DNA of 64,000 nt from Nafulsella turpanensis ZLM-10 (GCF_000346615.1 NZ_ANNU01000021.1:20409-84408), one strand, 5' to 3'. Shown: positions 8,216 through 17,407, counted from the stretch's first letter. Notes: a model not told the origin generated them from the letters alone. Translations and numbers: made by a program.

Positions 8216-9469
8216 TTATTCAAAACTTACTTTTACTTTCTTTTCAATTTGCCAGAGGTTCCCTTTTTTACGTAGCTGCCCTTTCTCCAGGTTCCGGACA
8301 CGGGAAGGATTTTCCTCCACCTGCCCATATTCACAGGCTTCCTCAAAAAAACTCAGCCCGTTTTGCATGGCATACTTTTGCACTTCATGGTCTTCGGTTA
8401 CCCAAAAGCGGGCCTCTTCCGGCCGGTCGCTCATTAACTGAATAGTATAGATGCTATCGGGCTGAAGCTGAGGACTAAGCTGATTGTGATGGAAGCCTCC
8501 TTTAAACGGAAGCTTATCATAATACAGGCCAGCCGGCCCATTTCTGGATTCTTGGTGATTTTCTACTGCAGGGCGGGGCTTTTCCTGCTCTACGGGAGAT
8601 GATGCAGGCTTCGGCTGTGAGCCCTCTTCCTTTGAAGCAGAAACAACCATTCTCTGCTGTTTTGCCTTTTGCTGCTGCCGGATTTTATCAATTTCTTTCC
8701 GAACTAAGTGAGTTACCTCTGCTTCACCCAAACCTGGCTCAGGAATCTTCACTTTCTTTTTCAGCTGGGCTTCGCTTTGCCGGGTAAGCGAGCCTATTTC
8801 CTGCTTCCGGCGCTGCATTCTTTGATTCAGCTCTTTCTTCAGCTGTTTGTTCTGCCCCCATAGCCAGCCCGAGAGTGCCAGGGACAATCCAATTAAAAGC
8901 CATTGAAGTAGCTCAGTCCAACCCCATCCTTCCTCCAGCTCAGCTTTAGCTTCCTCCACATTGGAGCTTTGCATTTCGGATTCTCCAGGAGGTACAGTAA
9001 CTCCTTCATCAGCAGCCCCGGCTATAGATTCGCTGAATACTTCCGGCTGAGCAACAATAACACTTAATTTCTGCTGAAGCTGATCGACACTTTGCAAGCG
9101 CGCCTGGTTTCCTCTCCGGCTGCTCGAGGCTTTCAGCTTCTTACTTATTTCCTCTACCAGCTTCCCCAGTTTTGCTTCAAAAGAAGTATAGCCGGCATAG
9201 ATGGCAGGCTTTTCAACAGCTTCAAAAAAGGTATAGGTTTCCAGGTGGTTAGGCCGGAGACTTTGCCTGAACTGTTCCCAGTTTAGGCAATTGAGTCCTT
9301 TGAGCAGGCTGTCTGCCTTATAATCCTGGTAAATAAACTGCGCTGTTTCGCACCAGATTTTCAATTTTGCCTGGCGGTACTGCAGGCTATCCAGTGGAGC
9401 TTGGGCAAAACAGCTTCCGGCCCAAAGGCTAAGAAAAATGACAAAGCCCGTTAATCGTTTAATCGGCAT
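8216..9469 (-). CDS. Unknown single-pass protein of the cluster, with signal peptide and cytoplasmic coiled coil
   Basis: A 417-residue protein with no recognised family. It starts with a signal peptide (residues 1-22, possible cleavage after SCFA, or lipidation at Cys20). Residues about 23-180 would be periplasmic and helical. A membrane helix lies at 186-204 (LLQWLLIGLSLALSGWLW), followed by a basic, Q/E/K-rich coiled coil (210-310) and a C-terminal beta-rich domain (about 315-417: YYDKLPFKGGFHHNQLSPQL, then YTIQLMSDRPEEARFWV). The topology would connect the periplasm to the cytoplasmic ATPase and GTPase of the same operon. It overlaps the end of the actin-like gene by 11 bases. An adaptor or scaffold role is inferred from topology only. 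Confidence 0.7.
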   Translation of the reverse strand: MPIKRLTGFVIFLSLWAGSCFAQAPLDSLQYRQAKLKIWCETAQFIYQDYKADSLLKGLNCLNWEQFRQSLRPNHLETYTFFEAVEKPAIYAGYTSFEAKLGKLVEEISKKLKASSSRRGNQARLQSVDQLQQKLSVIVAQPEVFSESIAGAADEGVTVPPGESEMQSSNVEEAKAELEEGWGWTELLQWLLIGLSLALSGWLWGQNKQLKKELNQRMQRRKQEIGSLTRQSEAQLKKKVKIPEPGLGEAEVTHLVRKEIDKIRQQQKAKQQRMVVSASKEEGSQPKPASSPVEQEKPRPAVENHQESRNGPAGLYYDKLPFKGGFHHNQLSPQLQPDSIYTIQLMSDRPEEARFWVTEDHEVQKYAMQNGLSFFEEACEYGQVEENPSRVRNLEKGQLRKKGNLWQIEKKVKVSFE

Positions 9470-12400
9470 AATGCTCCTGGTAAAGTTCTTTAGAAAGTTC
9501 GTATAAACTGTGCTGCAACGGATAGAAAAACAAAGTTTCTGCCAATGGCCTTTCCTCCACGTTCTTCTGTTCCTGCAGGCGGTTAAGGCCGAGATTCATG
9601 CTATCTTTTAACTTTCGGCTCAGGCTCTCGCGGAGGGTAGGCAGGTCGGCTTCGATGGCAAAAACGTCGAGGTAGTCGGTTATGGCGGCATTGCTCAGCA
9701 CCAGGTCGAGGTAATGCTGTACATTCTCCAGTACCTGCCCTACTACCTGTTCATCTGCCTCTTTCAACCTCACTACATTCTTGCTGATGTCGGTATGCTG
9801 CGGATCGCCCAGCAGTTTTATGGCCCCTACCTCATCGAATCGATGAATATCAGGGTTATAAAACACTCCGCCGTTGGCTGTTGCTTCTTTAGGCTTGCTT
9901 GCCTGTATCATTTTAAAATTAGCAGGCACTGATTTTCCCGTCACCTCCTGCAGCAACAGCCCCGTCAGGCGCTCCAGCTGGCTCAGGTTACTACCCCCGG
10001 TTAGGAAGTTCAGGTAAAGACTTCCTTTGCCGCTAAAGGTAATATAGCGGGGGATAGAAAGGTCAAGTTCCTTCATCATCTGGCCACAGTGGTAAACCAG
10101 CGCAGTATAGTGCAGGTAGAAGAGGATGCGCATATGGCGGGCGCGAATGAAGATATTGTTGTACACCTCCTTATCAATATTATTGAATATCTCGTTGAAG
10201 GCATCGGAAGAACTCTTACTGATAGACCGGGGCTTGAAAGGCTTATCGCTTAACTTCTTATACGTTTGCAGAAAGCCGTTATCCATGCCGGATATTTTAT
10301 TGAAGCCATCGCCCCAGAGGGCATCGCCCGCAAAACGGAATGAAGAACCCATGGCTGGCTTCTGATCTACAAAAAAGAGCACATCAGTAGAGCCTCCTCC
10401 TATATCAATATTGAGCAGATTTTCGCCCCTTGCCGGTACTACTTCGCCGGCTGCCTGCAGGTAGTAGAAAGGAGCGGCCGATTCCGTTAGGTGGCCCGGC
10501 TGGCGGTTAGTGCGGAAAATGCGCTGGTAATGGGTATTCCACTTTTCCTGAAACTGGTTAAAGGCAAAAGGCTCCAGGCTCAGAGGCGCGAACCACACCA
10601 GGCGGGTTTTTTCGATAATGCCGTCGTTTAGCGCCACCTTATGCTTTATGAGTCGCAGGAGTTCGCTAAAGAATACTTCTATCCGGTCATTACCCTTCTT
10701 GTCCAGATCGAGACTCCACTTAATGTTGGTTTTATAGCTGGTGTGCGAAGGCACTTCGAGTTCCTTGTTGATCCCAAAGCCAATATTAATATTCCCCAGC
10801 ATATCGGTCGGCTGCACGATAAAGTCGCTTACTTCGCAGGTAGCCGTACGAATAGGAAAACTCACCTCTGCACCACTAAACTGTCCGCCAATCAGGTAAG
10901 GAATAAACTCGCGGTTAACCACCGTATCTATTTCCATCGCTCTGTGCAGGGAAGCTTTTTTAAACTTCTGAATAGGCTGCAGTCCGGGTTCACTGGCAGG
11001 TTTATTGAGCATGACCAGTTGCAGGTCTTCTTCCTCTATAGAAAAGGGCTGTGGAGCGGTATTTTGCCCCACCGTATAGGCAATATGGGTATTGGTGGTA
11101 CCAAAGTCGACCGCAAAGGTATAGGTTTTAGTACCCGGACCAATTTCCCGCCATTTCGGAATCAGTACCCCTTTTACAGGATCTTCTGTATCGCCACTCA
11201 TCGGGTGCAGCACTTCCATATAGTCGAAAGCCGTATTAAATACCTCGTAATAAGTCGAACCATAATTGGCTTCGTCCTTGGAAGTACGCCGGGTTTTACG
11301 AACACCGCTCACCCCTTCGGTTTCCCGTAGCGGCTGCTCGTTCTGGTAAAAGCGAAGGTCGTAATCCTGGAAGGCAAGGGCGCCATTCCGCTCCAGGTCT
11401 ACCAGCATTACCTTATAAAAATCGTTGTATTCCTGCTCAGCCATTTTAAAGAATGGAAAAACGCCCAGGCCAAAGGTAGCCTGCACGATTTTACCTTTCT
11501 TTTTAATGATATTCCCTTCGGCATCCTTCGGGTTCTGCGGGTTCTCATAATAGGTTTTCTCCAGAATCATCTGTCCTCTTCGCACCGGCACAGAGAGCTG
11601 TACCTTTACATAGGCCGGATCGATGATAAAGGTCAGGTACTTATCCAGGTCCTTATAGGAGAAGTATTTGAAGAACTCCTTACGGACAGGCAGCAGGTAG
11701 TTAAAGTGGAACAGGCGGTCTTTTTCGGCTCCATTCTGGTACTGGACTTTTCCATAGTTAAAACGAGGGCTGTTAAGCTCGTAAGGAAGCTCCAGCAGGT
11801 AGTCTTCCAGGAAGTCGCCTACCGTCAGGTAAGGATATTTATCGGAGAGGCCGGGCAAAATACGGCTCTCCAGCGGGTAAGGGTCTTTTACCGGTACGGG
11901 AGTTTCCTGCTGCCAGGCACCTGACACATAATTCCAGCCGGGGTAATTGCCTTCCTTCAGAAGGAGCGGCAAACGGTTCTCCGCCACCTGTTTCTCCGGC
12001 CGGAGTACGAAATCACTCACCGAGGCAATATTAACATTATCGACCGGAGCGGTAGCCAGCTGTACATCTTTAATAGTTACAAGGCTGTTACTGTCGTCGA
12101 GCAGGGGCATAAATTCCTGCATAAAGTTATTGGCACCGTAATCGGAATTGAACTGCAACTCATTGAGCTGATTTTGCAGGGCCGGCGGGGTTTGCTTTTT
12201 CGCGAGCGTCAGGTATTCGTACAATGCCTTGCAGGAAACCTTTAGCGATGGATAGGCACCAAACAGCTTATGCAGATAAAGCTGGAAACCTTCCGGACGG
12301 TCATAAACAGGCACCGGGGTCTCAAAAAGTCTGTATCCTTTGCTGCTGTTAAGATCAACTCCGCTTAATTCGGGCAGCGTAAAGAAAAGGGTAAACGGGC

Positions 12401-12893
12401 TGGTACCGGCAATAACCTGGTAGTTGTAGTAAATCAGGTAAATATCGGTAAAGTTGTAGAAAGAGCTTTCGGGCCTGCGGTAATCAAGGAAAAGAGAGAG
12501 CGTATGGGCCAGCAGCTGATGTTGCGGGTTATCCTTCATCTGCTGCAGCTTACCATCTATATTCCAGCGGCGGATGAGCAGTTGCTTTTCGGCCTGCCGG
12601 AACTTACTGAAATTGTACACCAGCTCCAGCACATCGAGGCATTGCGACACCATTTTGTGGTAAACGGTATTATCGCGGAGGTTGGCCGCCGGGTCGTTTA
12701 CCACAAACTCAAAGGCTGTGCGAAACAGGTGCATCCGGGCCAGTGGCGTAGGAATAGAAGTGCTCACCTTTTTGGCTCGCCCTCCGGATGGGTCGGATAT
12801 ATGTTGAATGAGGCTGCTGTCTATCTGGATACTCTGCTTCCATCCTTCCAGGTCGGTCGATGCGTTGGTATGTAATCTGAGAACTTTGGCCAT
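9459..12893 (-). CDS. Very large actin/Hsp70-fold (ASKHA) ATPase
   Basis: A 1,144-residue protein. The C-terminal half holds all the nucleotide-binding motifs of the actin/Hsp70/sugar-kinase fold: phosphate-1 loop FAVDFGTTNTH (593-603), phosphate-2 loop NIDIGGGSTDVLFF (828-841), adenosine loop ITFSGKGSLYLNF (951-963) and an Hsp70-like ATANGGVF (1004-1011). The first 590 residues match nothing I recognise and have no membrane segment. Proteins of this size with this fold include the SrfB group, but that assignment is tentative. It is encoded between a tubulin-like GTPase and a motor-like channel pair, so a cytoplasmic, ATP-driven assembly or switch linked to the membrane is inferred. Downstream genes overlap it; upstream there is a 131-base gap. 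Confidence 0.85.
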   Translation of the reverse strand: MAKVLRLHTNASTDLEGWKQSIQIDSSLIQHISDPSGGRAKKVSTSIPTPLARMHLFRTAFEFVVNDPAANLRDNTVYHKMVSQCLDVLELVYNFSKFRQAEKQLLIRRWNIDGKLQQMKDNPQHQLLAHTLSLFLDYRRPESSFYNFTDIYLIYYNYQVIAGTSPFTLFFTLPELSGVDLNSSKGYRLFETPVPVYDRPEGFQLYLHKLFGAYPSLKVSCKALYEYLTLAKKQTPPALQNQLNELQFNSDYGANNFMQEFMPLLDDSNSLVTIKDVQLATAPVDNVNIASVSDFVLRPEKQVAENRLPLLLKEGNYPGWNYVSGAWQQETPVPVKDPYPLESRILPGLSDKYPYLTVGDFLEDYLLELPYELNSPRFNYGKVQYQNGAEKDRLFHFNYLLPVRKEFFKYFSYKDLDKYLTFIIDPAYVKVQLSVPVRRGQMILEKTYYENPQNPKDAEGNIIKKKGKIVQATFGLGVFPFFKMAEQEYNDFYKVMLVDLERNGALAFQDYDLRFYQNEQPLRETEGVSGVRKTRRTSKDEANYGSTYYEVFNTAFDYMEVLHPMSGDTEDPVKGVLIPKWREIGPGTKTYTFAVDFGTTNTHIAYTVGQNTAPQPFSIEEEDLQLVMLNKPASEPGLQPIQKFKKASLHRAMEIDTVVNREFIPYLIGGQFSGAEVSFPIRTATCEVSDFIVQPTDMLGNINIGFGINKELEVPSHTSYKTNIKWSLDLDKKGNDRIEVFFSELLRLIKHKVALNDGIIEKTRLVWFAPLSLEPFAFNQFQEKWNTHYQRIFRTNRQPGHLTESAAPFYYLQAAGEVVPARGENLLNIDIGGGSTDVLFFVDQKPAMGSSFRFAGDALWGDGFNKISGMDNGFLQTYKKLSDKPFKPRSISKSSSDAFNEIFNNIDKEVYNNIFIRARHMRILFYLHYTALVYHCGQMMKELDLSIPRYITFSGKGSLYLNFLTGGSNLSQLERLTGLLLQEVTGKSVPANFKMIQASKPKEATANGGVFYNPDIHRFDEVGAIKLLGDPQHTDISKNVVRLKEADEQVVGQVLENVQHYLDLVLSNAAITDYLDVFAIEADLPTLRESLSRKLKDSMNLGLNRLQEQKNVEERPLAETLFFYPLQHSLYELSKELYQEHYAD

Positions 12894-13024
12894 ATCGTTT
12901 TTCAGTAAAGAATAAAAATTAGCAGGCAGTAAGAGAAATCTGGAGCCGCAAAGCTTTTTACCTGCACCCTCAACTCATTTCTTATGAGCAGCTACTGCCA
13001 TCGTATACAAAACCCCTTTAATAC

Positions 13025-14461
13025 TCAAAGGGCCGGTACTTTTTCGTTAAAGTAGTCGTCGGTAACCTTGTAGAACATTTGCAGGAATTTCCGCCGCTGG
13101 TCTGCTTCGGCCGAAAGGCTTTTTTCTTCCTTATTCAGCCTTACTACAAAACCATCGTGCGTAATTCCTTTCTTCAGCCAGCTATGGCTCACCGCTTTGT
13201 CTTTTACGAGCAGGTTCAGGTTACTGGTATTCAAATCGAAAGGCATAAACCTCCGGCTGTTGCGCGACAGCTCGTGCAGCCATGCATAAAAGCCCCACTG
13301 CTTATTTTCAAGGAACTGGCGAAGTTCTTTATGGAAGTTGTCGTTGGCAAAGGCATTGTCCAGCCCCAGCGCCTTATAGTAGTTCTTTCCTTTATCCTGA
13401 TGAATAAAATCTTTATAATACTTGGCGAAGTACTTAAACTGTACCAGCTGTTTACCTATGCGCTGTTTTGTTTCTTCGTAAAGGTGGTCAAAGGTAATTT
13501 CCCGCGCATCTTCTTTTAGCCCATATTCATGGTAGAGGGTTGGGCCGGCAAAATCTGCCTCAGGATATTCCATAAAATCGATAATGGCCAGTGCCGACAA
13601 CAGCTCCACAAGGTGGGCATTGTTTTTTTGACTGGCACCGCCGGGGCGGTTCTCGTATGGCGTATCAGGGTTATCTGCAATATAGTAGAGGGTATCGAGG
13701 CCCTGCAGGTTATTTTTGTAATACGCCAGGGCATCGCGGGTTTTGGTAACAAAGGTATTGGAATCTATAGCGCTTTCATTATCTGACTGCAGCCCGAAAT
13801 AAGGTTGTACCGTAATGGCCCCGATAATGGCAGAGGAAATATCACCGGCATTCTGCAGGCCGGAATCCGGGTTTTTAAGGTTCTTGAGCAGCAGCGGAAA
13901 CCCGGCAGCGCCCGTTCCTCCAAAAATGGAGCTGATAATAAAAATGCGGTCGCCTTTTCGAAAGTTATCGGCAAAATACCGGATTTCAGGAGAATCGAGC
14001 AGTTTATTAAGTACCACACTTCCTACATTGGGACTGCCTTTAAAGCCGATGGTAAGCGGGCTTTGCAGGTTATCCTGCGTATACAGTAGCTGCATCAGGC
14101 TTTGGGTGTCGGGGTCCATTTCATTAAAATGAATGAACTCCTTAAAACTTTGATTAATGCCCCCGAAGTCAAAGGTAAAGGTGTCTTTAATTTTTCCTTC
14201 GCCGCTTTCCTCTATATCGGCCAGTTTACTGATATCCTTTTTAAAGAAGCCGCTTTTATCGCCTGCCGCGGTATGCAGGCGGCGATAGCTCTTCAGCGCT
14301 TCCACAGTCCGGTTTAAGTCGGCATTCTGGGTATCGGGGTCGATGAGGATAGGCACCACCTTATCGCAGTTAACATCAACGCCAGCGGCCATGAGCATGG
14401 CAAAAGAGCGTAAAACTCTTGCCCCGGTTCCTCCAATTCCAAAAACAAATAATTTAGCCAT
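13025..14461 (-). CDS. Tubulin/FtsZ-like GTPase (Tubulin_2 type)
   Basis: A 478-residue protein starting at the ATG at 14461, because the family begins directly with the first nucleotide-binding strand (MAKLFVFGIGGTGARVLRSF). The upstream in-frame extension to 14530 is not needed. The tubulin signature loop is present as FGGTGAAG (180-187), preceded by strand DRIFIISSI. The N-terminal GIGGTG (8-13) corresponds to the first glycine-rich loop of FtsZ. This places it in the divergent FtsZ-like family usually named tubulin-like or Tubulin_2, distinct from cell-division FtsZ. As I recall, Makarova and Koonin predicted such proteins to work with vWA-domain and OmpA-family partners in membrane remodelling, and both partner types occur in this operon. 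Confidence 0.85.
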   Translation of the reverse strand: MAKLFVFGIGGTGARVLRSFAMLMAAGVDVNCDKVVPILIDPDTQNADLNRTVEALKSYRRLHTAAGDKSGFFKKDISKLADIEESGEGKIKDTFTFDFGGINQSFKEFIHFNEMDPDTQSLMQLLYTQDNLQSPLTIGFKGSPNVGSVVLNKLLDSPEIRYFADNFRKGDRIFIISSIFGGTGAAGFPLLLKNLKNPDSGLQNAGDISSAIIGAITVQPYFGLQSDNESAIDSNTFVTKTRDALAYYKNNLQGLDTLYYIADNPDTPYENRPGGASQKNNAHLVELLSALAIIDFMEYPEADFAGPTLYHEYGLKEDAREITFDHLYEETKQRIGKQLVQFKYFAKYYKDFIHQDKGKNYYKALGLDNAFANDNFHKELRQFLENKQWGFYAWLHELSRNSRRFMPFDLNTSNLNLLVKDKAVSHSWLKKGITHDGFVVRLNKEEKSLSAEADQRRKFLQMFYKVTDDYFNEKVPAL

Positions 14462-14598
14462 AGAATAGTCTTGAGTAGTTAGTCTTGAATCATGGGTAAA
14501 GAGTGGCAGCCTTTTACCTGCCCCGCACACTTATCCAGCCCTGACCCCTTCATTTCTAATTCTTAAATTTTAATTCTGGATTCACCATTCTATCATTT

Positions 14599-14997
14599 TT
14601 AAAAAGGTGTATGAGCGGCATTATTCGACTTCCATTTTACCGCCATCGAGAACAATAAAAAGAAAATGGCACTGTAAAGAGCATTAGCCGCTGCAAACCA
14701 GTATATGTAGGAATCGGGCGTTGCTTCATTAATTCGGCAATAGTAAACAGCATAACCAAAAGCGATGGCCGCGTTAATCAGCAATATTGCCAGCCAGTGA
14801 TACCAATGGCTAAAAACGGCGGTCCGCATAAAATGATTCAGGAGGTAGTAATAAAGAATTACCATTCCCATGGTAATGAGCAGAAGCGTAATTCCTCCTA
14901 CATCCGGAAATATATCGTTCCGGTACAAAGGGGTTTCCATGGGTGGCTGTGGCCGTCCAATAATCAGTTCATACAGGAATCTGAATATATCCTTCAT
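14599..14997 (-). CDS. Small membrane protein of the cluster, 132 residues
   Basis: A hydrophobic protein with about four membrane helices (GGITLLLITMGMVILYYYLL; HWLAILLINAAIAFGYAVYY; YIYWFAAANALYSAIFFLLF, with a short polar N terminus). Family not recognised. It begins three bases after the stop of the vWA-like lipoprotein gene, so the two are translationally close, and it precedes the tubulin-like gene by 137 bases. It could be a membrane anchor or assembly factor for the complex; this is inference from position only. Confidence 0.7.
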   Translation of the reverse strand: MKDIFRFLYELIIGRPQPPMETPLYRNDIFPDVGGITLLLITMGMVILYYYLLNHFMRTAVFSHWYHWLAILLINAAIAFGYAVYYCRINEATPDSYIYWFAAANALYSAIFFLLFSMAVKWKSNNAAHTPF

Positions 14998-15000
14998 AAC

Positions 15001-16326
15001 TTATCGACTTAAATCAATAGTGGTTGAAACATTAAAAAAAGTACCCTCCTGCTCTCTTACTGCACGCCCGGCTCCATCAATGATAGCATTAAGTGAGTAG
15101 GTTTTAGGCCCCTCTTCCTCTATTCGGCTATCATTTTCTGTGGTGTACTCTCCCACCCAGGGTGGAAGGGAGTTTTCGAGTTGCAGCTGAAGGTTAATGT
15201 CGCTGTTCCTGTCGTAAACCTTATCCACCACCACTGTTACGTAATGCGAGTAACAGTCGATCAGCTTTCGGTCTTTATTATTAATCGTTGCCTGGGTTAA
15301 AAATGATGCGCGGTCATATACCTCTTTTACCCGGCCTTCGCCATTCTCTACCTGTAGCTTCAGGTGTTCTTCCAGGTATTCGGTACTCCTTACCTGCCCG
15401 GGCAGCCCATCCAGCATCAGACCAATGGTATATGTCACTCCTTCTTCTTTTATTTCCTGCGGATTATCCAGCTGAATGATCTTACCCTCGCGGTCTGCAG
15501 GATACCAGCCTCCTTCTCTTCCGGAACCTGGAATAATACCATAAGGAGTATTTATTTCTGCAAAGCCCAGGTGAAGCTGTTCAGCAAAACTATTCCGTAT
15601 AATCTCCTGGTTCACCATTCTTACTTTCTCTTCCGGACCCATTACCCAGATGTAGTAAGGCACTTCTGTTTCGCAGCAGGGCGTTATGGGCCGTACTCTT
15701 CCTCCGGGGTTCTCGCTGGCTGCCGGGTAAAAAGTACCTGCAAAGTCAGACTTGAGGGCGAATACCGATACAACGAAGTTTTCGTTCTCTACCTGATTAA
15801 GGGCCCTTCGGATATCATTGGCAATAAAATCGCGATCGCGGCTATTGGGGGGCGCATAAATAAAGTCAGAAATGAACAGGCTTACCTGGTCCTCACCCGT
15901 AAAAGATTCGGCAATATCTCTCAGCAGGCCAGGAATAGGAGTACTGGAGCCTGCATTTTTAAGTCCTCTGCGTAGCATTTGCACAAAGCGGCTGTACACT
16001 TCTTTATAAATTTTATCGCGGGCCGAGTAGTAGCGTAACGTACGGATATCATTGCCTTCCAGGGCCTCTGCATTGGCAAGGAGTTCATCGATTTGCATTT
16101 GAAAATTCGTTTGCTCACCACTGCGGCTCGGCATAAAGCCTGCCATACTACCACTGGTTTCGATGATAATGTTGAGGGTATCGACTTTCTCGGCTACCTG
16201 TACATCCGGTGCGGACGGGCAGTCAACCACTGTTTCAATCTGCCCGTCTTCGCTGGTTCCACAACCCGCAAGGGCAAACCAGCCAAAAAGAATTATTAAA
16301 CAGGCACTACAGTTTTTTCTGTTCAT
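15001..16326 (-). CDS. vWA-like lipoprotein, first gene of the cluster
   Basis: A 441-residue lipoprotein. The ATG at 16326 is chosen because it gives a signal peptide with lipobox LAGC (Cys22); an in-frame ATG at 16377 would add 17 polar residues. Residues about 50-200 resemble a von Willebrand A domain: strand LNIIIETSGSMAGF has the MIDAS pattern with Glu56 in place of the usual first Asp, then Thr129 (SSTPIPGLL) and Asp154 (LFISDFIY). The C-terminal half (about 220-440) is beta-rich and unrecognised. vWA domains mediate metal-dependent protein contacts. As first gene of the block, facing the periplasm or anchored in the outer membrane, it may contact the OmpA-like or protease component. 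Confidence 0.75.
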   Translation of the reverse strand: MNRKNCSACLIILFGWFALAGCGTSEDGQIETVVDCPSAPDVQVAEKVDTLNIIIETSGSMAGFMPSRSGEQTNFQMQIDELLANAEALEGNDIRTLRYYSARDKIYKEVYSRFVQMLRRGLKNAGSSTPIPGLLRDIAESFTGEDQVSLFISDFIYAPPNSRDRDFIANDIRRALNQVENENFVVSVFALKSDFAGTFYPAASENPGGRVRPITPCCETEVPYYIWVMGPEEKVRMVNQEIIRNSFAEQLHLGFAEINTPYGIIPGSGREGGWYPADREGKIIQLDNPQEIKEEGVTYTIGLMLDGLPGQVRSTEYLEEHLKLQVENGEGRVKEVYDRASFLTQATINNKDRKLIDCYSHYVTVVVDKVYDRNSDINLQLQLENSLPPWVGEYTTENDSRIEEEGPKTYSLNAIIDGAGRAVREQEGTFFNVSTTIDLSR

Positions 16327-16377
16327 GCAAGAGGATTTGAGGAATTTTAATTTATTCTTAACATAACTTAAAAACAA

Positions 16378-16753
16378 GCCGGATTATTGCCTTTCCGCCC
16401 CTTTTAAACCCAGAGATAGCAGACTTAGTAAAAAAGAAATTTCGGAAAGCTTTCACCTAATAACATGGCAATTTTTTTCACCTGGCCGTTATTTGAGGTT
16501 ATTTATCATTCGCTTGTAATACAGGAAAATTACCAGCTAACCTATCTAACCCCAGTCCGATTGAAATGTTCGTTACAGGGGACTGCCTTAGCAGCTAAAC
16601 ATAGAAATGGATAAGAAAAGCTAAAAATCCAGCAGAGCTACTGCAAAAAAACTTTCCCCTGTCAGTCTCAACTCAAGCTGAAAGCAGAAGCGCCGCCTAT
16701 TGAAGCAGTTTACCTTAAGGAAAGCAAGAAGAAACGTATTGTGGAAAGCAGTC
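16378..16753. other. Intergenic region, 376 bases (gap really begins at 16327)
   Basis: This should contain the promoter of the nine-gene minus-strand cluster. I looked for CAAAnnTA (the complement of TAnnTTTG) and found no convincing copy, so the promoter is not located. No RNA gene or repeat seen. Confidence 0.4.
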
Positions 16754-17407
16754 CTAAACCAACTCCTGATAGCGGTTATGGATTTTCATGGCAAAGTCAT
16801 CAAAGCGCTCAGTTACAGAAACGAGGCGGCTGCTATATTCTTCTTCCGTAATATATCCTTTTTCTTTCAGGTTGTTTAGGCCTTCCACTGTTTTAGTAAA
16901 GCCCCTGCACAGGTGGTGGTAATCGTAAACCATTCCGTCATACTCTTCCTTGTAATTTACATTCCGGTTAATGTAGTTATTCTTTATATAACGGATCAGC
17001 AGAGTAAAAGCAGTTATGATGGAGACGAAAATGGTAAGTTCTTCAACTAAGGAGGTTATATCCTCGAAAGGTATTTTATTTAAGAGGATAAAAATCCAGT
17101 AATACACCGACCCCAAGGCCAGCAGCTTGGTGGCATAATCTTTACGGGCAGCGGATAGGTACCAGGCCGTGGAGGTAAGTACCATGCAAACACTCTCGCC
17201 AAGCGTCCAGACGAAAATCTGGAGGGAATCATAATAAGGTGCCGAAATGGAAGGGTCTATAAACTTCCAGCTGATGTTTAACAGCGGAATAAAAATAAAG
17301 ACAAGGAAAGCCAGCAGGAGCTTTCGCTTGTCTTTTAATAAGTAGGCAAAGGAATACTTAAAATCCTTTATAATATAGGTAGGCTGTAATGTCAGGGCTG
17401 TTTTCAT
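16754..17407 (-). CDS. Hypothetical membrane protein with four helices, 217 residues
   Basis: The start at 17407 is preferred over 17470, which would overlap the preceding lipoprotein gene and add a polar extension. Four membrane helices are visible (LLLAFLVFIFIPLLNISW; LQIFVWTLGESVCMVLTS; LALGSVYYWIFILL; ELTIFVSIITAFTLLIRYI), followed by a cytoplasmic helical tail of about 70 residues with a hairpin containing LNNLKEKGYITEEEYSSRL. That segment resembles the short helical SHOCT-like oligomerisation motif (LKEKGYITEEEYE). Family not recognised. The 64-residue lipoprotein upstream may be in the same transcript. Confidence 0.65.
   Translation of the reverse strand: MKTALTLQPTYIIKDFKYSFAYLLKDKRKLLLAFLVFIFIPLLNISWKFIDPSISAPYYDSLQIFVWTLGESVCMVLTSTAWYLSAARKDYATKLLALGSVYYWIFILLNKIPFEDITSLVEELTIFVSIITAFTLLIRYIKNNYINRNVNYKEEYDGMVYDYHHLCRGFTKTVEGLNNLKEKGYITEEEYSSRLVSVTERFDDFAMKIHNRYQELV

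Noticed and set aside
10641..11330. Plus-strand open frame of 229 codons opposite the actin-like gene
   Set aside because: It lies wholly antisense to a well-supported gene with intact ATPase motifs and shows no domain of its own.
4574..16326. The cluster as a standard Zorya system
   Set aside because: The MotA/MotB-like pair fits ZorA/ZorB, but no ZorC, ZorD helicase/nuclease or ZorE HNH nuclease is encoded, and the other genes have no place in described Zorya types.
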